DNA from: Achromobacter aloeverae | Lineage (GTDB): Bacteria > Pseudomonadota > Gammaproteobacteria > Burkholderiales > Burkholderiaceae_B | Length of the DNA stretch: 64,000 nucleotides | Direction of reading: 5' to 3' | Assembly: GCF_004121055.1 (NCBI RefSeq) | Contig: NZ_PYAL01000007.1 | Span: 310,001-374,000, forward strand | Notes under the pieces: generated by a model | The model's input: the letters and a program-made list of their open reading frames with translations, nothing else | What the model was told of the DNA's origin: nothing | Database searches by the model: none | Position numbers and translations under genes: made by a program | Shown: positions 9,404 to 17,808 of the stretch, one piece after another | How the letters are laid out: each line of letters begins with the position of its first letter | How positions within the stretch are numbered: position 1 is the stretch's first letter

Positions 9404-10387
9404 TCAGCGCTGCGCGGCGATGACCGCGTCGTAGGCGTCGGTGAAGGATTGCGTCGCGTCCAGGCGCTGCTTGATGGAGCCCGCGGCATACAGGATGTCG
9501 ATGAGCTTCTGGTGGTCCGCCACGGCTTCGCGCGACGTCTGGAAAACCAGCGGCGACTGGGACGCGAGGATGGCCGCCGTGCTTTGCGGATCCAGCCGCT
9601 GGAAGTCCGTGTAATAGGCCTTCCCCCATTGCTCCTGGTGCGCGTTGCTCCACTTCCCGGCGCGCACGAGCGCGCCGACGAATGCACGGATGGCGGCGGA
9701 CCGGCGCGGATCGGCCAGGACTTCGGGCCGGGCGTAGATATAACTGACGCCCGGCAGGAGCTGGCGCTCGACCGGGTCCCGCACGGGCGTCGCCCCCACC
9801 TGCTTGGCCAGCCGGGTGACATAGGGTTCGTTCAGCACCGCGACGTCGATGGCGCTCGAGCGGATCGCGTCCGGCAGGTCGGCGATGCGCAGCGCCACGG
9901 GCTCGATATCCTTGAGGGTGAGACCCGCGCGGCTCAAGGCCTCGATCAGGAACACCTGTCTGCCGGAACCCTCGATATAGCTGATCCGCTTGCCCTTGAG
10001 CTGCGCCAGCGTGTCGATCACCAGGCCGGGCCGGCTGACCAGCCGGTACGTCGACAACTGCCGCGAGATGGTGGCGACGATGGGCAACAAGGTGCCCGCC
10101 GCCCGCGCCTGGATGGGCGGCGTGTCGCCGACATAGGCGATATCGAGCGCGCCGGCCCGCATGGCCTCGAAGATGGCGGGGCCGCCGGCGAAATTGGGCA
10201 GTTGGAGGTCGAAATCCAGCGTTTTTCTTTCCCCGCTGGCCTCAAGCAGGACACGCACCAGTTCGCCCTGGTCGGCAAGGACCAGCCTGGTCTTGGGATC
10301 CACCGCCGCTTGCGCCAAGGCGCGCGCGCCCCACGTACCCGAAAATACCGCCGCCGACGTCGCGGCAAGGAAAGTGCGCCTGTCCAT
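9404..10387 (-). CDS. ABC transporter substrate-binding protein, SsuA/NMT1-like
   Basis: A 327-residue periplasmic receptor. It starts with a twin-arginine signal (DRRTFLAATSAAVF) ending near ALAQA. The mature protein has the SsuA-like layout: GAL-DIAYVGDTPPIQARAAG, LKGKRISYIEGSGRQVFLIEAL, and DVAVLNEPYVTRLA. It is the first gene of the four-gene importer/monooxygenase unit. Upstream, 10388-10524 is non-coding and contains the 13-bp repeat described separately. Ligand is likely an organosulfonate or a related small acid, judged by family and by the linked monooxygenase, not by any residue I can read. Confidence 0.9.
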   Translation of the reverse strand: MDRRTFLAATSAAVFSGTWGARALAQAAVDPKTRLVLADQGELVRVLLEASGERKTLDFDLQLPNFAGGPAIFEAMRAGALDIAYVGDTPPIQARAAGTLLPIVATISRQLSTYRLVSRPGLVIDTLAQLKGKRISYIEGSGRQVFLIEALSRAGLTLKDIEPVALRIADLPDAIRSSAIDVAVLNEPYVTRLAKQVGATPVRDPVERQLLPGVSYIYARPEVLADPRRSAAIRAFVGALVRAGKWSNAHQEQWGKAYYTDFQRLDPQSTAAILASQSPLVFQTSREAVADHQKLIDILYAAGSIKQRLDATQSFTDAYDAVIAAQR

Positions 10388-10490
10388 ATCATCCGAATCG
10401 AAAAGAGTCGGATATGTTAAGAAGCAGGCACGGCGCCTAGAAATACAAAATGCGCATGAGCTAATCCGTGGACGGTGCCGGGGCGCCGCC

Positions 10491-10529
10491 CCGCCGCGTC
10501 ACTCCGCCGCGTCACTCCGCCGCGTCACT
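10491..10529. repeat. Three perfect 13-bp tandem repeats at a gene end
   Basis: The unit CCGCCGCGTCACT occurs three times without interruption (10491-10503, 10504-10516, 10517-10529). On the minus strand each copy carries a TGA. The gene-proximal copy supplies the stop codon of the ABC exporter gene. Because 13 is not a multiple of 3, the three copies put a stop in all three frames. Confidence 0.9.
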
Positions 10530-12351
10530 CCGCCGCGGCTTCCAGCGCCTGCGTCAGCGACAACGCCTGCCGTTCGAACAGGTTCCGGTAGACGCCCCCC
10601 GGCCGCTGGATCAGCGCATCGTGCGTTCCTTCTTCGATGATGCGGCCCTTCTCCAGCACGATCAGCCGGTCCAGCGCCCGCACGGTCGACAGCCGGTGCG
10701 CGATGACCAGCGTGGTGCGGCCCACCATCAGCCGTTCCATGGCCTGCTGGATCAGCATCTCGCTTTCGCTGTCCAGGCTGGACGTGGCCTCGTCCAGGAT
10801 CAGGATGGGCGCGTCGGCCAGGAAGGCGCGGGCGATGGCGACGCGCTGCCGCTCGCCGCCCGACAGCTTCACGCCGCGCTCGCCCACCAGCGTGTCGTAG
10901 CCGCGCGGCAGCGCGGCGATGAAATCGTGGGCATTGGCCAAACGCGCGGCCGCCTCGATATCGGCCTGCGAGGCGCCAGGACGCGCGTATGCGATGTTCT
11001 CCGCCAGCGTGCGGTGGAATAGCACGGGGTCCTGCATGACGATGGCGATCTGCGCACGCAGCGAGGACTGCGCCACCTGCGCGATATCCTGGCCGTCGAT
11101 GCTGATCGTTCCGGTATTCACGTCGTGCATGCGCTGGATCAGCTTGATCAGCGTGGTCTTGCCGGAGCCCGAATGCCCCACCAGGCCGATGCGTTCGCCC
11201 GGCGCGATATGCAGGGAGAAGTCCCGGTACAGCGGCGTCACGTGGCCGCCGTACTGGAAGGTCACGTGCTCGAAGCGGATGTCGCCCTTGGTGATGACGA
11301 TGGGCCGCGCGCCGGGACGGTCGGCGATACCGGGCGGCTGGCGCTCCAGGCCCACCAGTTCTTCCATGTCGTTGACCGACCGCTGCAGGTTGCGCACATG
11401 CATGCCAACCTCGCGCATATAGCCGTGCAGGATGAAATACATGGTCAAGGCGAAGGTGATGTCGCCCGCGCTGGCTTGCTGGTCGGCCCACAGCAGCAGC
11501 GCGGCGCCGACGATGGCGGTGCGCATGGCGATCAGCAGCGCGCCTTGCAGGCCGCCGTTGATCGTGCCCCGTATCCATCCGCGATAGGTGCGGTCGCGCC
11601 ATTTCGCCAGGATGCGGCCCAGGCGCGCCTCTTCGCGCGGCTCGGCGCCGAAGGCCTTGACCACCGCGTTGCAGCTGATCGCATCCGCCAGCGCGCCGCC
11701 CAGCCGCGTATCCCAGGAATTGGCCAGCCGGGCGGCCGGCGCGACGTAGAGCAGGGACAGCGTAACGATCACCACCAGGTAGATCACGGCCCCGCCGCCC
11801 ACCACCAGCCCCATGACCGGCCAGTGCCAACCCAGCAGCACGGCCGCTCCCACCAGCATCGTCAGCGAAGGCAGCAGGGCCACCAGCAAGGTATCGTTCA
11901 GCAGGTCCAGCGCCCAGATGCCGCGCGTGATCTTGCGGACCGTGGAACCGGCGAAGGTATTGGCGTGCCAGTCGCTGGAAAAACGCTGGACGCGGTGAAA
12001 GGCCTCGGCGCAGATGCGGTTCATCATGCGCACCGTCAACGCCGAGATCACGCCATACGACAGTTGTCGCAGCACGGTACCGGCCAGGCCCACGACGATC
12101 AGCAGGACGAAGGCCGACAGCGCCGATTTCCAGATGGCGGGATTGGAGGGGGGGCCCGCCGTCACCGCGTCGATGAGACGGCCGGCGAACAAGGGGGTGA
12201 CCACGTCCGCCAGCGCACCGCCCAGCACCAGCAAGATGATGAGGGCGATGCGGCGCGGCTGGTGGCGCCAGTGATGGAAGGTGTAGCCGAGGACATCCTT
12301 GAAGACCTGTCCTCGCATGTCGATGCGCGTGCGCTTGGATTGACGTGGCAT
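10525..12351 (-). CDS. MsbA/ATM1-type ABC exporter (fused membrane and ATPase domains)
   Basis: A 608-residue half-transporter that should act as a homodimer in the inner membrane. The membrane domain covers residues ~35-320 with six predicted helices. The ATPase domain starts near residue 355: Walker A GHSGSGKTT at 392-400, signature LSGGE at 496-500, Walker B ILILDEAT around 516-523, and the H-loop in VIAHRLSTV. Landmarks such as FHRVQRFSSDWHANTFAGSTVRKI fit the ABC-exporter group annotated as multidrug or lipid exporters. The ATG is at 12351. Divergent from an RraA-like gene. Substrate cannot be inferred from context. Confidence 0.9.
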   Translation of the reverse strand: MPRQSKRTRIDMRGQVFKDVLGYTFHHWRHQPRRIALIILLVLGGALADVVTPLFAGRLIDAVTAGPPSNPAIWKSALSAFVLLIVVGLAGTVLRQLSYGVISALTVRMMNRICAEAFHRVQRFSSDWHANTFAGSTVRKITRGIWALDLLNDTLLVALLPSLTMLVGAAVLLGWHWPVMGLVVGGGAVIYLVVIVTLSLLYVAPAARLANSWDTRLGGALADAISCNAVVKAFGAEPREEARLGRILAKWRDRTYRGWIRGTINGGLQGALLIAMRTAIVGAALLLWADQQASAGDITFALTMYFILHGYMREVGMHVRNLQRSVNDMEELVGLERQPPGIADRPGARPIVITKGDIRFEHVTFQYGGHVTPLYRDFSLHIAPGERIGLVGHSGSGKTTLIKLIQRMHDVNTGTISIDGQDIAQVAQSSLRAQIAIVMQDPVLFHRTLAENIAYARPGASQADIEAAARLANAHDFIAALPRGYDTLVGERGVKLSGGERQRVAIARAFLADAPILILDEATSSLDSESEMLIQQAMERLMVGRTTLVIAHRLSTVRALDRLIVLEKGRIIEEGTHDALIQRPGGVYRNLFERQALSLTQALEAAAE

Positions 12352-12547
12352 GGCGTAGTGGGCGGGGGCCCCGAGCAGGGCTGGCTGCCGCAGGCTGAAT
12401 GAACGGTTTCCAGTGTATCCCGCCCTCCCCGCCGCGCATGCGTTGACCCCGCGAGCGCCGCTGCGTTACCGTGTCCCCCAAGGAAAGCGCACGGCAGGCC
12501 AGCCGTGGCGACTATCCGGACACCACGCTCATACAAGGGGAATCAAC

Positions 12548-13237
12548 TTGAGCACGACCATCATCGACGCCCTGCGCGGCATCGACACGCCCACCGTCTG
12601 CAATGCCATGATCGTCATGGACCCCGCCTTGCGGGGCAGGAACTACACCCTCGACACCGTGGTCGCGGCCAATCCCGGCCTGCCGCCCTTCACCGGCTAT
12701 GCGCTGACCGCGAAGATCGTGTCCTCGCAGCCCTGCACGGATAGCCCCGAGGTGATGGCCCAGCGCCGCTACGCCTATTACAAATACCTGGCCGACGCGG
12801 GCCGGCCCACCGTCGTGGTCATGGAAGACTGCGGCAGCCGGCCCGGCGTCGGTTCCATCTGGGGCGAAATCAACGCGTCGCTGCACAAGGCCATGGGCGT
12901 GGCCGGCGTGGTGACCAATGGCGCGATCCGCGACCTGGACACGCTGCCGGCCGGCTATCAGCTGCTCGGCGGCAACGTCACCCCCGGCTCCGGCTTCGCG
13001 CACCTCGTCGATTTCGATACGCCGGTGACGGTATTCGGCCTGGCGGTGCGCCCGGGCGACCTGGTCCACGCCGACCGCCATGGCTGCGTCGTCATCCGTC
13101 CCGACCTGGTCGAGAAACTGCCGGCCGCCATCGCCCGCGTGCAGCAGCGCGAGTCCACGCTGCTGAAGGTGCTGAACGGGCCGGACTTCGACTACGACAA
13201 GCTCATAGCGGCCTGGCATCAGTTCGAAATAAAGTAG
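12548..13237 (+). CDS. RraA-family protein (HMG/CHA aldolase-like)
   Basis: A 229-residue member of the RraA/4-carboxy-4-hydroxy-2-oxoadipate aldolase family, which cleaves or decarboxylates oxo-acids using a divalent metal. RraA proteins that inhibit RNase E are shorter, about 160 residues. Visible features are the WGEI segment (105-108) and the TNGAIRDLDTLP motif, whose Arg128-Asp129 correspond to the conserved substrate- and metal-contacting pair. I chose a TTG start at 12548 because AAGGGGA lies 6 bp upstream and it gives the standard N-terminus. The upstream stretch 12352-12547 is non-coding and shared with the divergent ABC exporter. The 3' end overlaps the convergent acyltransferase gene by 19 bp. 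Confidence 0.85.
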   Translation: MSTTIIDALRGIDTPTVCNAMIVMDPALRGRNYTLDTVVAANPGLPPFTGYALTAKIVSSQPCTDSPEVMAQRRYAYYKYLADAGRPTVVVMEDCGSRPGVGSIWGEINASLHKAMGVAGVVTNGAIRDLDTLPAGYQLLGGNVTPGSGFAHLVDFDTPVTVFGLAVRPGDLVHADRHGCVVIRPDLVEKLPAAIARVQQRESTLLKVLNGPDFDYDKLIAAWHQFEIK

Positions 13238-14439
13238 CGCCCGCGCAGCACGGCATTGGCTGGATCCGAACACCTCCGGCCCACGACCGATGCCAACGCG
13301 ATGGACAGCGCGATATAAACCGCCAGCATCAGCAAGCGCCAGTCGCCCGCCACTTCGGCGGCCGGCCAGGCGGTCCTGGCCAGGCCCAGCACGAGCAAAT
13401 GCAGCAGGTAGAGTTCGTAGCTGCGCCGGCCGCAAGCCGCCAGCGCCCGCGCTATCCACCGCGCGGTTATCCACAGCGGCCGTGCCAGCCGGTGACGACC
13501 GGCGTACCGGCGCGGGCCCCGTCCGGCCTGCATCCGGCCTTCCCCCGCACCACAAGGAGCCGCTTCCTGCCTGCCGCGATCCTCGCGCCCCTCGGCGCCA
13601 AGCAGGAGCCACGCCGTCCCCAGCGCCATCGCCGTCACGCCCAGCACGTTGCTCTCGCCTATGGGCCATGCCAGGTACAGCACGGACATCGCGATCGCGA
13701 CCAGGGCGCGCGCCGCGCGCGTCCTCGGCAAACGGACGCCGCCGCGACGCGCCAGCACCGCGCCGCAGCAGCCGATGGCGATGGCGTCGAAGCAGGCCAG
13801 GTAACCGTACAGGTAGGCCTCCGCGTCCCCCTGGTGGGCCAGCCGGTACCATGGCCCGGCGCAAACGACCATGAGCGCCAGCACCGGCAACAGCCACCTC
13901 CGCTGACGCGCCAAGCCGATGCACAGCAAGGGGAACAACAGGTAGAAAACGAGTTCGACGGAAAGCGACCACAACACGCCCAGCGGATAGTTGACCCAGC
14001 CCACGCGCGTGATGAGGACGTTCATCCAGAACGTCAGCGCGGCGGCATTGACGGTCCACAGCGATACCGGCGCATCCACCCGATTGTCGAAGATGCGCAC
14101 CCCGGCCAACGCCAGCGTATCGACCACCAGCAGCACCAGCACCAGGCAGGGCAGGATGCGGGCTGCCCGCAAGACGTAGAAGTCGGCCAAGCGGATGCGC
14201 GCCAGGCTTCCCCAGCGCGCCAGCGCATTGCGCGTAATGAGGAAGCCGGACACGGCGAAGAACATCGTCACGCCGTAATTGCCGTTGCGCACGATCGCGT
14301 GCACCAGCGGCCAGCCCAGCCACGCGGCCAGCGTCGTACGTTCCAGGGAGTACGCGATATTGAAGTGATGCAGCAATACCAGCAGTATCGCGATCCCGCG
14401 CAGCGTATCGATGCGCCAGTCCCTTGCGCCGGAAGTCAT
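13219..14439 (-). CDS. Acyltransferase 3 (OafA/NodX-type) membrane protein
   Basis: A 406-residue multi-pass inner-membrane O-acyltransferase. Members transfer acetyl or other acyl groups to lipopolysaccharide, capsule or other extracytoplasmic sugars. The family signature is clear: DTLRGIAILLVLLHHF at the N-terminus with the conserved His pair, GVTMFFAVSGFLITRN, and LWSLSVELVFYLLFPLL. A hydrophilic loop near residue ~290 is Arg- and Gly-rich. The gene is codirectional with the beta-lactamase operon and starts 73 bp after it, so read-through is possible but no functional link is evident. Acceptor unknown. Confidence 0.88.
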   Translation of the reverse strand: MTSGARDWRIDTLRGIAILLVLLHHFNIAYSLERTTLAAWLGWPLVHAIVRNGNYGVTMFFAVSGFLITRNALARWGSLARIRLADFYVLRAARILPCLVLVLLVVDTLALAGVRIFDNRVDAPVSLWTVNAAALTFWMNVLITRVGWVNYPLGVLWSLSVELVFYLLFPLLCIGLARQRRWLLPVLALMVVCAGPWYRLAHQGDAEAYLYGYLACFDAIAIGCCGAVLARRGGVRLPRTRAARALVAIAMSVLYLAWPIGESNVLGVTAMALGTAWLLLGAEGREDRGRQEAAPCGAGEGRMQAGRGPRRYAGRHRLARPLWITARWIARALAACGRRSYELYLLHLLVLGLARTAWPAAEVAGDWRLLMLAVYIALSIALASVVGRRCSDPANAVLRGRYFISN

Positions 14440-14512
14440 GGGTTCGGCGTCACGGGCCGGCGTTCAACGGTGGCAGGCGCGTTCCGGCTCACACTCCGGC
14501 TCACACGCCGGC

Positions 14513-15358
14513 TCATTTGGCGCCGCTCCCCGCCGCGACCAGGCCAGGCAGGGCCTCGACCAGGCTGGCGCGGGCACGCAGGCCAGGGCTGGGCGTGGTC
14601 GCCTTCTCATCCTGGATCAGGCGGGCGAAAGCCACCTTGCGGCCATCCTTCTCCATCCAGCCCACGAACCAGCCGTAGGCCAGGCTGGCGTCGTAATGGC
14701 CATCGCTGCCCGGGGACCCGGCGCCCGTCTTTCCATACAGGCGCCAGCCGTCGGCGATCAGCCCCTGGTCCAGGATGCGGGTCGTCATGTCGTACGCATG
14801 CGCACTGACGGGCAGTTGGCGATTGACGATCTTCCGCATGAAATCGACCTGCTCGCGCGGCGATATCCGCAAGGAGGAAATGATCCAGGCCCCGTCCACG
14901 CCATCGTTCTTGCCCGGTTCTCCGGACACGTCCTCGTTGCCGAAATGGAATTTCGACGTGTATTCCTGGAAGCGCGCCTGCCCCAGCCGCCGGGCGACCT
15001 GCTGCGAATACCAGACGATGGAATACTTGATCCACCGCGCCGGCGTGGCGGGCTTGCGCCACTCCTCGCCACCCCAGTCAGGATAGCCGGGCTGGAAATT
15101 CCAGGCCGGCGTGTTCTCGTCCTGCAGGATACCGGCGTCGAATCCCATCAGGCTGATGGCGATCTTGAAGGTGGAAGCGGGCGTATAGCGCTCGCCGCAA
15201 GCCCCCTGTTCCGCCAGGACGCGGCCATCGGCGGCGTCGGCCACAAGGGTGCATATCGTGCGGGCCTGGGCCGGCGCGGCGTGGAAGGCGCAAGCGGCGA
15301 ATACCGCGGACAGGAACAGGGGTGCGGCGGCGGCGCGCAGCGTCGTGCATGACGTCAT
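14513..15358 (-). CDS. Class D (OXA-type) beta-lactamase
   Basis: A 281-residue serine beta-lactamase secreted to the periplasm by a signal peptide (cleavage near APAQA, residue ~32). All class D motifs are present: S62-TF-K65 (the acylating Ser and the Lys that becomes carboxylated), S113-I-V115, FGN at 139-141 in place of the commoner YGN, W158 in GAWIISSLRISP, and K210-TG. The YPDWGGEEWR and SGEPGKNDG segments recall the chromosomal OXA enzymes of Achromobacter and Bordetella (recognised from memory, not searched). It is the last gene of a blaI-sensor-bla transcript, starting 69 nt after the sensor gene, and lacks a strong ribosome site. Spectrum cannot be read from sequence. Confidence 0.95.
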   Translation of the reverse strand: MTSCTTLRAAAAPLFLSAVFAACAFHAAPAQARTICTLVADAADGRVLAEQGACGERYTPASTFKIAISLMGFDAGILQDENTPAWNFQPGYPDWGGEEWRKPATPARWIKYSIVWYSQQVARRLGQARFQEYTSKFHFGNEDVSGEPGKNDGVDGAWIISSLRISPREQVDFMRKIVNRQLPVSAHAYDMTTRILDQGLIADGWRLYGKTGAGSPGSDGHYDASLAYGWFVGWMEKDGRKVAFARLIQDEKATTPSPGLRARASLVEALPGLVAAGSGAK

Positions 15359-15427
15359 GATCGAGGACCGGAAAGATCGAAGAGAGGGGTAAGGAAAGGA
15401 GGAAAAAAGCGCGCCGACGTGTCGTCG

Positions 15428-17164
15428 CTACGCGGGCTGCCGGCGCGCATTCAGCAGCACCAGCGTCAAGTCACGGTCGCGGACCTGCACGCGCATCACC
15501 AGGCACCGCCCCGCGCGCTCGGACGCGGCGGTCTTGGACAGGCGGATATCCCAGCCTTCCCGCCCGACCAGCGCATTGGTATTGCGATAGCGTATGACGC
15601 CGCCCGCCGCGTTCACGTCCTCATCCAGCGCGACGGTGTCGCGCACGATCGCCGGATAGGTCGCGGCCGCGCCGACGATGCGGGCGATATCGGAGGCGGT
15701 GGAACGGTTGGCGGACGACACGCCCGTCGGCTCCCGCAGCGTCGTGTGGGCCAGACCCAGCGCCAGCCGCTTGCGCTCCAGGGCCTGCTCGAATGCAGGC
15801 AAGCCGCCGGGGTAGCTGCGGGCAAGGGCATACGCCGCACGGTTGTCCGAGGCCATCAAGGTCAGTTTCAACAAGGTATCTCGCGTGGCCACCGTACCGA
15901 CCGGCAGGCGCGACATCCCTTCCCGGGTGGCGACGGCGTCCGCTTCCTCGATGCGCACCGCTTGCGTCATGTCCAGGTTGGCGTCCATCACCACCATGGC
16001 GGTCATCAGCTTGGTCAGCGACGCGATGGGCACCACTTCGTTTTCCGCCCGCGCCGCCAGCCGGCCGCCGGACCGGGTGTCCACCACCAGCACGTGGGCT
16101 GCGCCGCTGGTCTCGACCAGCGACTGGATGGCCGGGTAGTCCGCCAGCACGCCGCGACTGTCATCCGCGCCTGGGGCGGCTTGCGCACGGCCCGGGTCCG
16201 CCGCCGACCACAGGCTCGCGCCGGCCATGGCCAGGACGGCCGCCAGCAGCGACGCCGCCATGCTCCGGCGCGCCGCCACACGCGGATGCACCAGGCGGCG
16301 GATGCGGTCCACCAGCGGACCATGCTTCGCGCCCTGCGCGAGGCCCACTCGCGCATCGTCGTCGCCATGGTCGGCCGAGCGGCTCAGGGCATCCAGCGCG
16401 CGGGCCAGCCGGCGCGGATCGCCGACCAGGCCCGCCGCGATTTCATCCGCGATCCGCTCGCGCTCCACGCGGATGCGGCGCGACAGCCACCATATCGAAG
16501 GATGGAAGAACAACAGGGCCTCGATGCCGTGCTGCAACAGGTTCACCAGGAAATCGAGACGCCGCACGTGGGCCAGTTCATGTGCCAGCAAGGCCTCCAG
16601 CAGATCCGCGGGCATGCCCGTGACCAGGTGCGCGGGAACCAGGATCACCGGATTGAGCCATCCCGCCGTGATGGGAGTGGACAGGCCGCGCGCGATGCGC
16701 AGTCCCACCGTGCGGGGCAGGCGCAAGGCCTGCGCCATCGCGGCCATCCGCGTCCGCCATGCCGCGTCGGTCCACGGCGTACTGGCGCTCACCACGCGAC
16801 GCAGCCATGCGATGCCCAAGCCGGTGCGCAGCGCGACCAGCACGGCGCCGGCAAGCCAGCCGGCGGCCAGCCACACCGGCCAGTACGCCTGGACCGCTGC
16901 TGCCTGCCCACCGTCGGCACGCGCCATGCCTCCTTGCGCCAACGAGGCCAGTTCAATGCGATAGCCCTGCGCCACATCCACGGCAAACACCACGCCGCAC
17001 GCCAGCAACGCCAGGCACGACACCACGTAGCGCGGCCTGGGGGCGCCGGCGCGCAGCGACAGCAGCAGCCCCATGGCCACGGCGTGGATGCACAATCCCT
17101 TCCACAGGAACACGGGCAAGGTCTTGCCCAGGGCCCACGCGAACACCACGAGCGACGGGCTCAC
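15428..17164 (-). CDS. BlaR1-like M56 metalloprotease fused to an S11 penicillin-binding sensor domain
   Basis: A 578-residue membrane protein with BlaR1 topology but a different sensor. Three hydrophobic segments (about 5-35, 47-66, 95-118) precede the M56 zinc-protease domain with H195-E-L-A-H199 and a downstream ERIAD (236-240). A fourth hydrophobic segment at ~301-320 should place the C-terminus in the periplasm. Residues ~340-575 form an S11 peptidase domain like PBP7/PbpG: S382-LT-K385, S439-DN441, and K544-T-A546 where KTG is usual, followed by AGRCLVM. BlaR1 and MecR1 normally carry an OXA-like sensor here. GTG at 17164 overlaps the blaI stop (GTGA). Probable role: acylation by a beta-lactam activates proteolysis that relieves BlaI repression (inference from family). 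Confidence 0.88.
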   Translation of the reverse strand: MSPSLVVFAWALGKTLPVFLWKGLCIHAVAMGLLLSLRAGAPRPRYVVSCLALLACGVVFAVDVAQGYRIELASLAQGGMARADGGQAAAVQAYWPVWLAAGWLAGAVLVALRTGLGIAWLRRVVSASTPWTDAAWRTRMAAMAQALRLPRTVGLRIARGLSTPITAGWLNPVILVPAHLVTGMPADLLEALLAHELAHVRRLDFLVNLLQHGIEALLFFHPSIWWLSRRIRVERERIADEIAAGLVGDPRRLARALDALSRSADHGDDDARVGLAQGAKHGPLVDRIRRLVHPRVAARRSMAASLLAAVLAMAGASLWSAADPGRAQAAPGADDSRGVLADYPAIQSLVETSGAAHVLVVDTRSGGRLAARAENEVVPIASLTKLMTAMVVMDANLDMTQAVRIEEADAVATREGMSRLPVGTVATRDTLLKLTLMASDNRAAYALARSYPGGLPAFEQALERKRLALGLAHTTLREPTGVSSANRSTASDIARIVGAAATYPAIVRDTVALDEDVNAAGGVIRYRNTNALVGREGWDIRLSKTAASERAGRCLVMRVQVRDRDLTLVLLNARRQPA

Positions 17165-17556
17165 TGCTTGCCCTCGTCGCGCAACAAGGCCTCGATTTCG
17201 GCGCGGTCCTGCTTGCTCACCTGGCCTTCGCGCAAGGCGGCCAGCACCAGCGCCTTGCCCGAGCCGGCGAAAGCCTTGCGGATCAGGTCCCGCACCAACC
17301 CTCCCTGCGTCGCATTCTGGCTTTGCGCCGCGGCATAGACGTGGGAGCGTTCGCGCTCGTCACGATCGAGCAAGCCCTTGCCGTGCATGATCTGCATCAG
17401 CCGCAATACGTTCGCGTAGGTCAGCTCCGGCCGCGTGGGGGCCATGGCCGCATGCACCTGCTTGACGGTGGACGGCCCGATCTCCCAGATCGTTTGCAGC
17501 ACGTCGAGTTCGGCGCTGGTGGGTTTGACCGTCGGGAACGTGGACCGGGTGTTCAT
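17161..17556 (-). CDS. blaI: BlaI/MecI-family transcriptional repressor
   Basis: A 131-residue winged-helix repressor. The DNA-binding part covers residues ~10-80 (PTSAELDVLQTIWEIGPSTV, then YANVLRLMQIMHGKGLL and RSHVYAA), the standard BlaI pattern. The C-terminal third (LIRKAFAGSGKALVLAALRE) corresponds to the dimerisation helix region where staphylococcal BlaI is cut after induction. First gene of the operon; its stop overlaps the sensor start. The leader from the predicted promoter is about 75 nt and has no strong ribosome site. It most likely binds the TTCTAGAA palindromes at 17635-17669. Confidence 0.93.
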   Translation of the reverse strand: MNTRSTFPTVKPTSAELDVLQTIWEIGPSTVKQVHAAMAPTRPELTYANVLRLMQIMHGKGLLDRDERERSHVYAAAQSQNATQGGLVRDLIRKAFAGSGKALVLAALREGQVSKQDRAEIEALLRDEGKQ

Positions 17557-17634
17557 TATTCGGCCGCGGCGAAGCGGATTGAAGGATGGACGGGAGCAGG
17601 GGCGCGAAGCACGGGCCTCGGCTCCGCAGCGTCT

Positions 17635-17669
17635 TTCTAGAATATTCTTTCTAGAAAATATTGTCTAGA
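17635..17669 (-). promoter_or_regulatory. blaI operon promoter with three phased BlaI-type palindromes
   Basis: Three palindromes with core TCTAGA lie at 17635-17642 (TTCTAGAA), 17649-17656 (TTCTAGAA) and 17664-17669 (TCTAGA inside GTCTAGAAC). Their centres are 14 bp apart. On the minus strand a -35-like TAGACA (17662-17667) and a -10-like TATTCT (17639-17644) are separated by exactly 17 bp, so the palindromes cover the whole core promoter. Repressor occupancy would block polymerase. The assignment to BlaI is inferred from position. Confidence 0.75.
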
Positions 17670-17808
17670 ACGTTTTCGCGGCGTGCCCGCAACACCGATG
17701 CGCATTCTCCCCGGCCCCCCTACCCTACAGATTGCTTAATGCGTTCGGCCTAGTGATAATCCGCGAAATTGGCCGGCGGCTCCTCCTGCCCGCCCCTCGG
17801 AGCCCGAC

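Noticed and set aside
11125-12402. A 425-codon frame opposite the ABC exporter
   Set aside because: The exporter has full Walker A, signature and Walker B motifs; the opposite frame is compositionally shadow-like.
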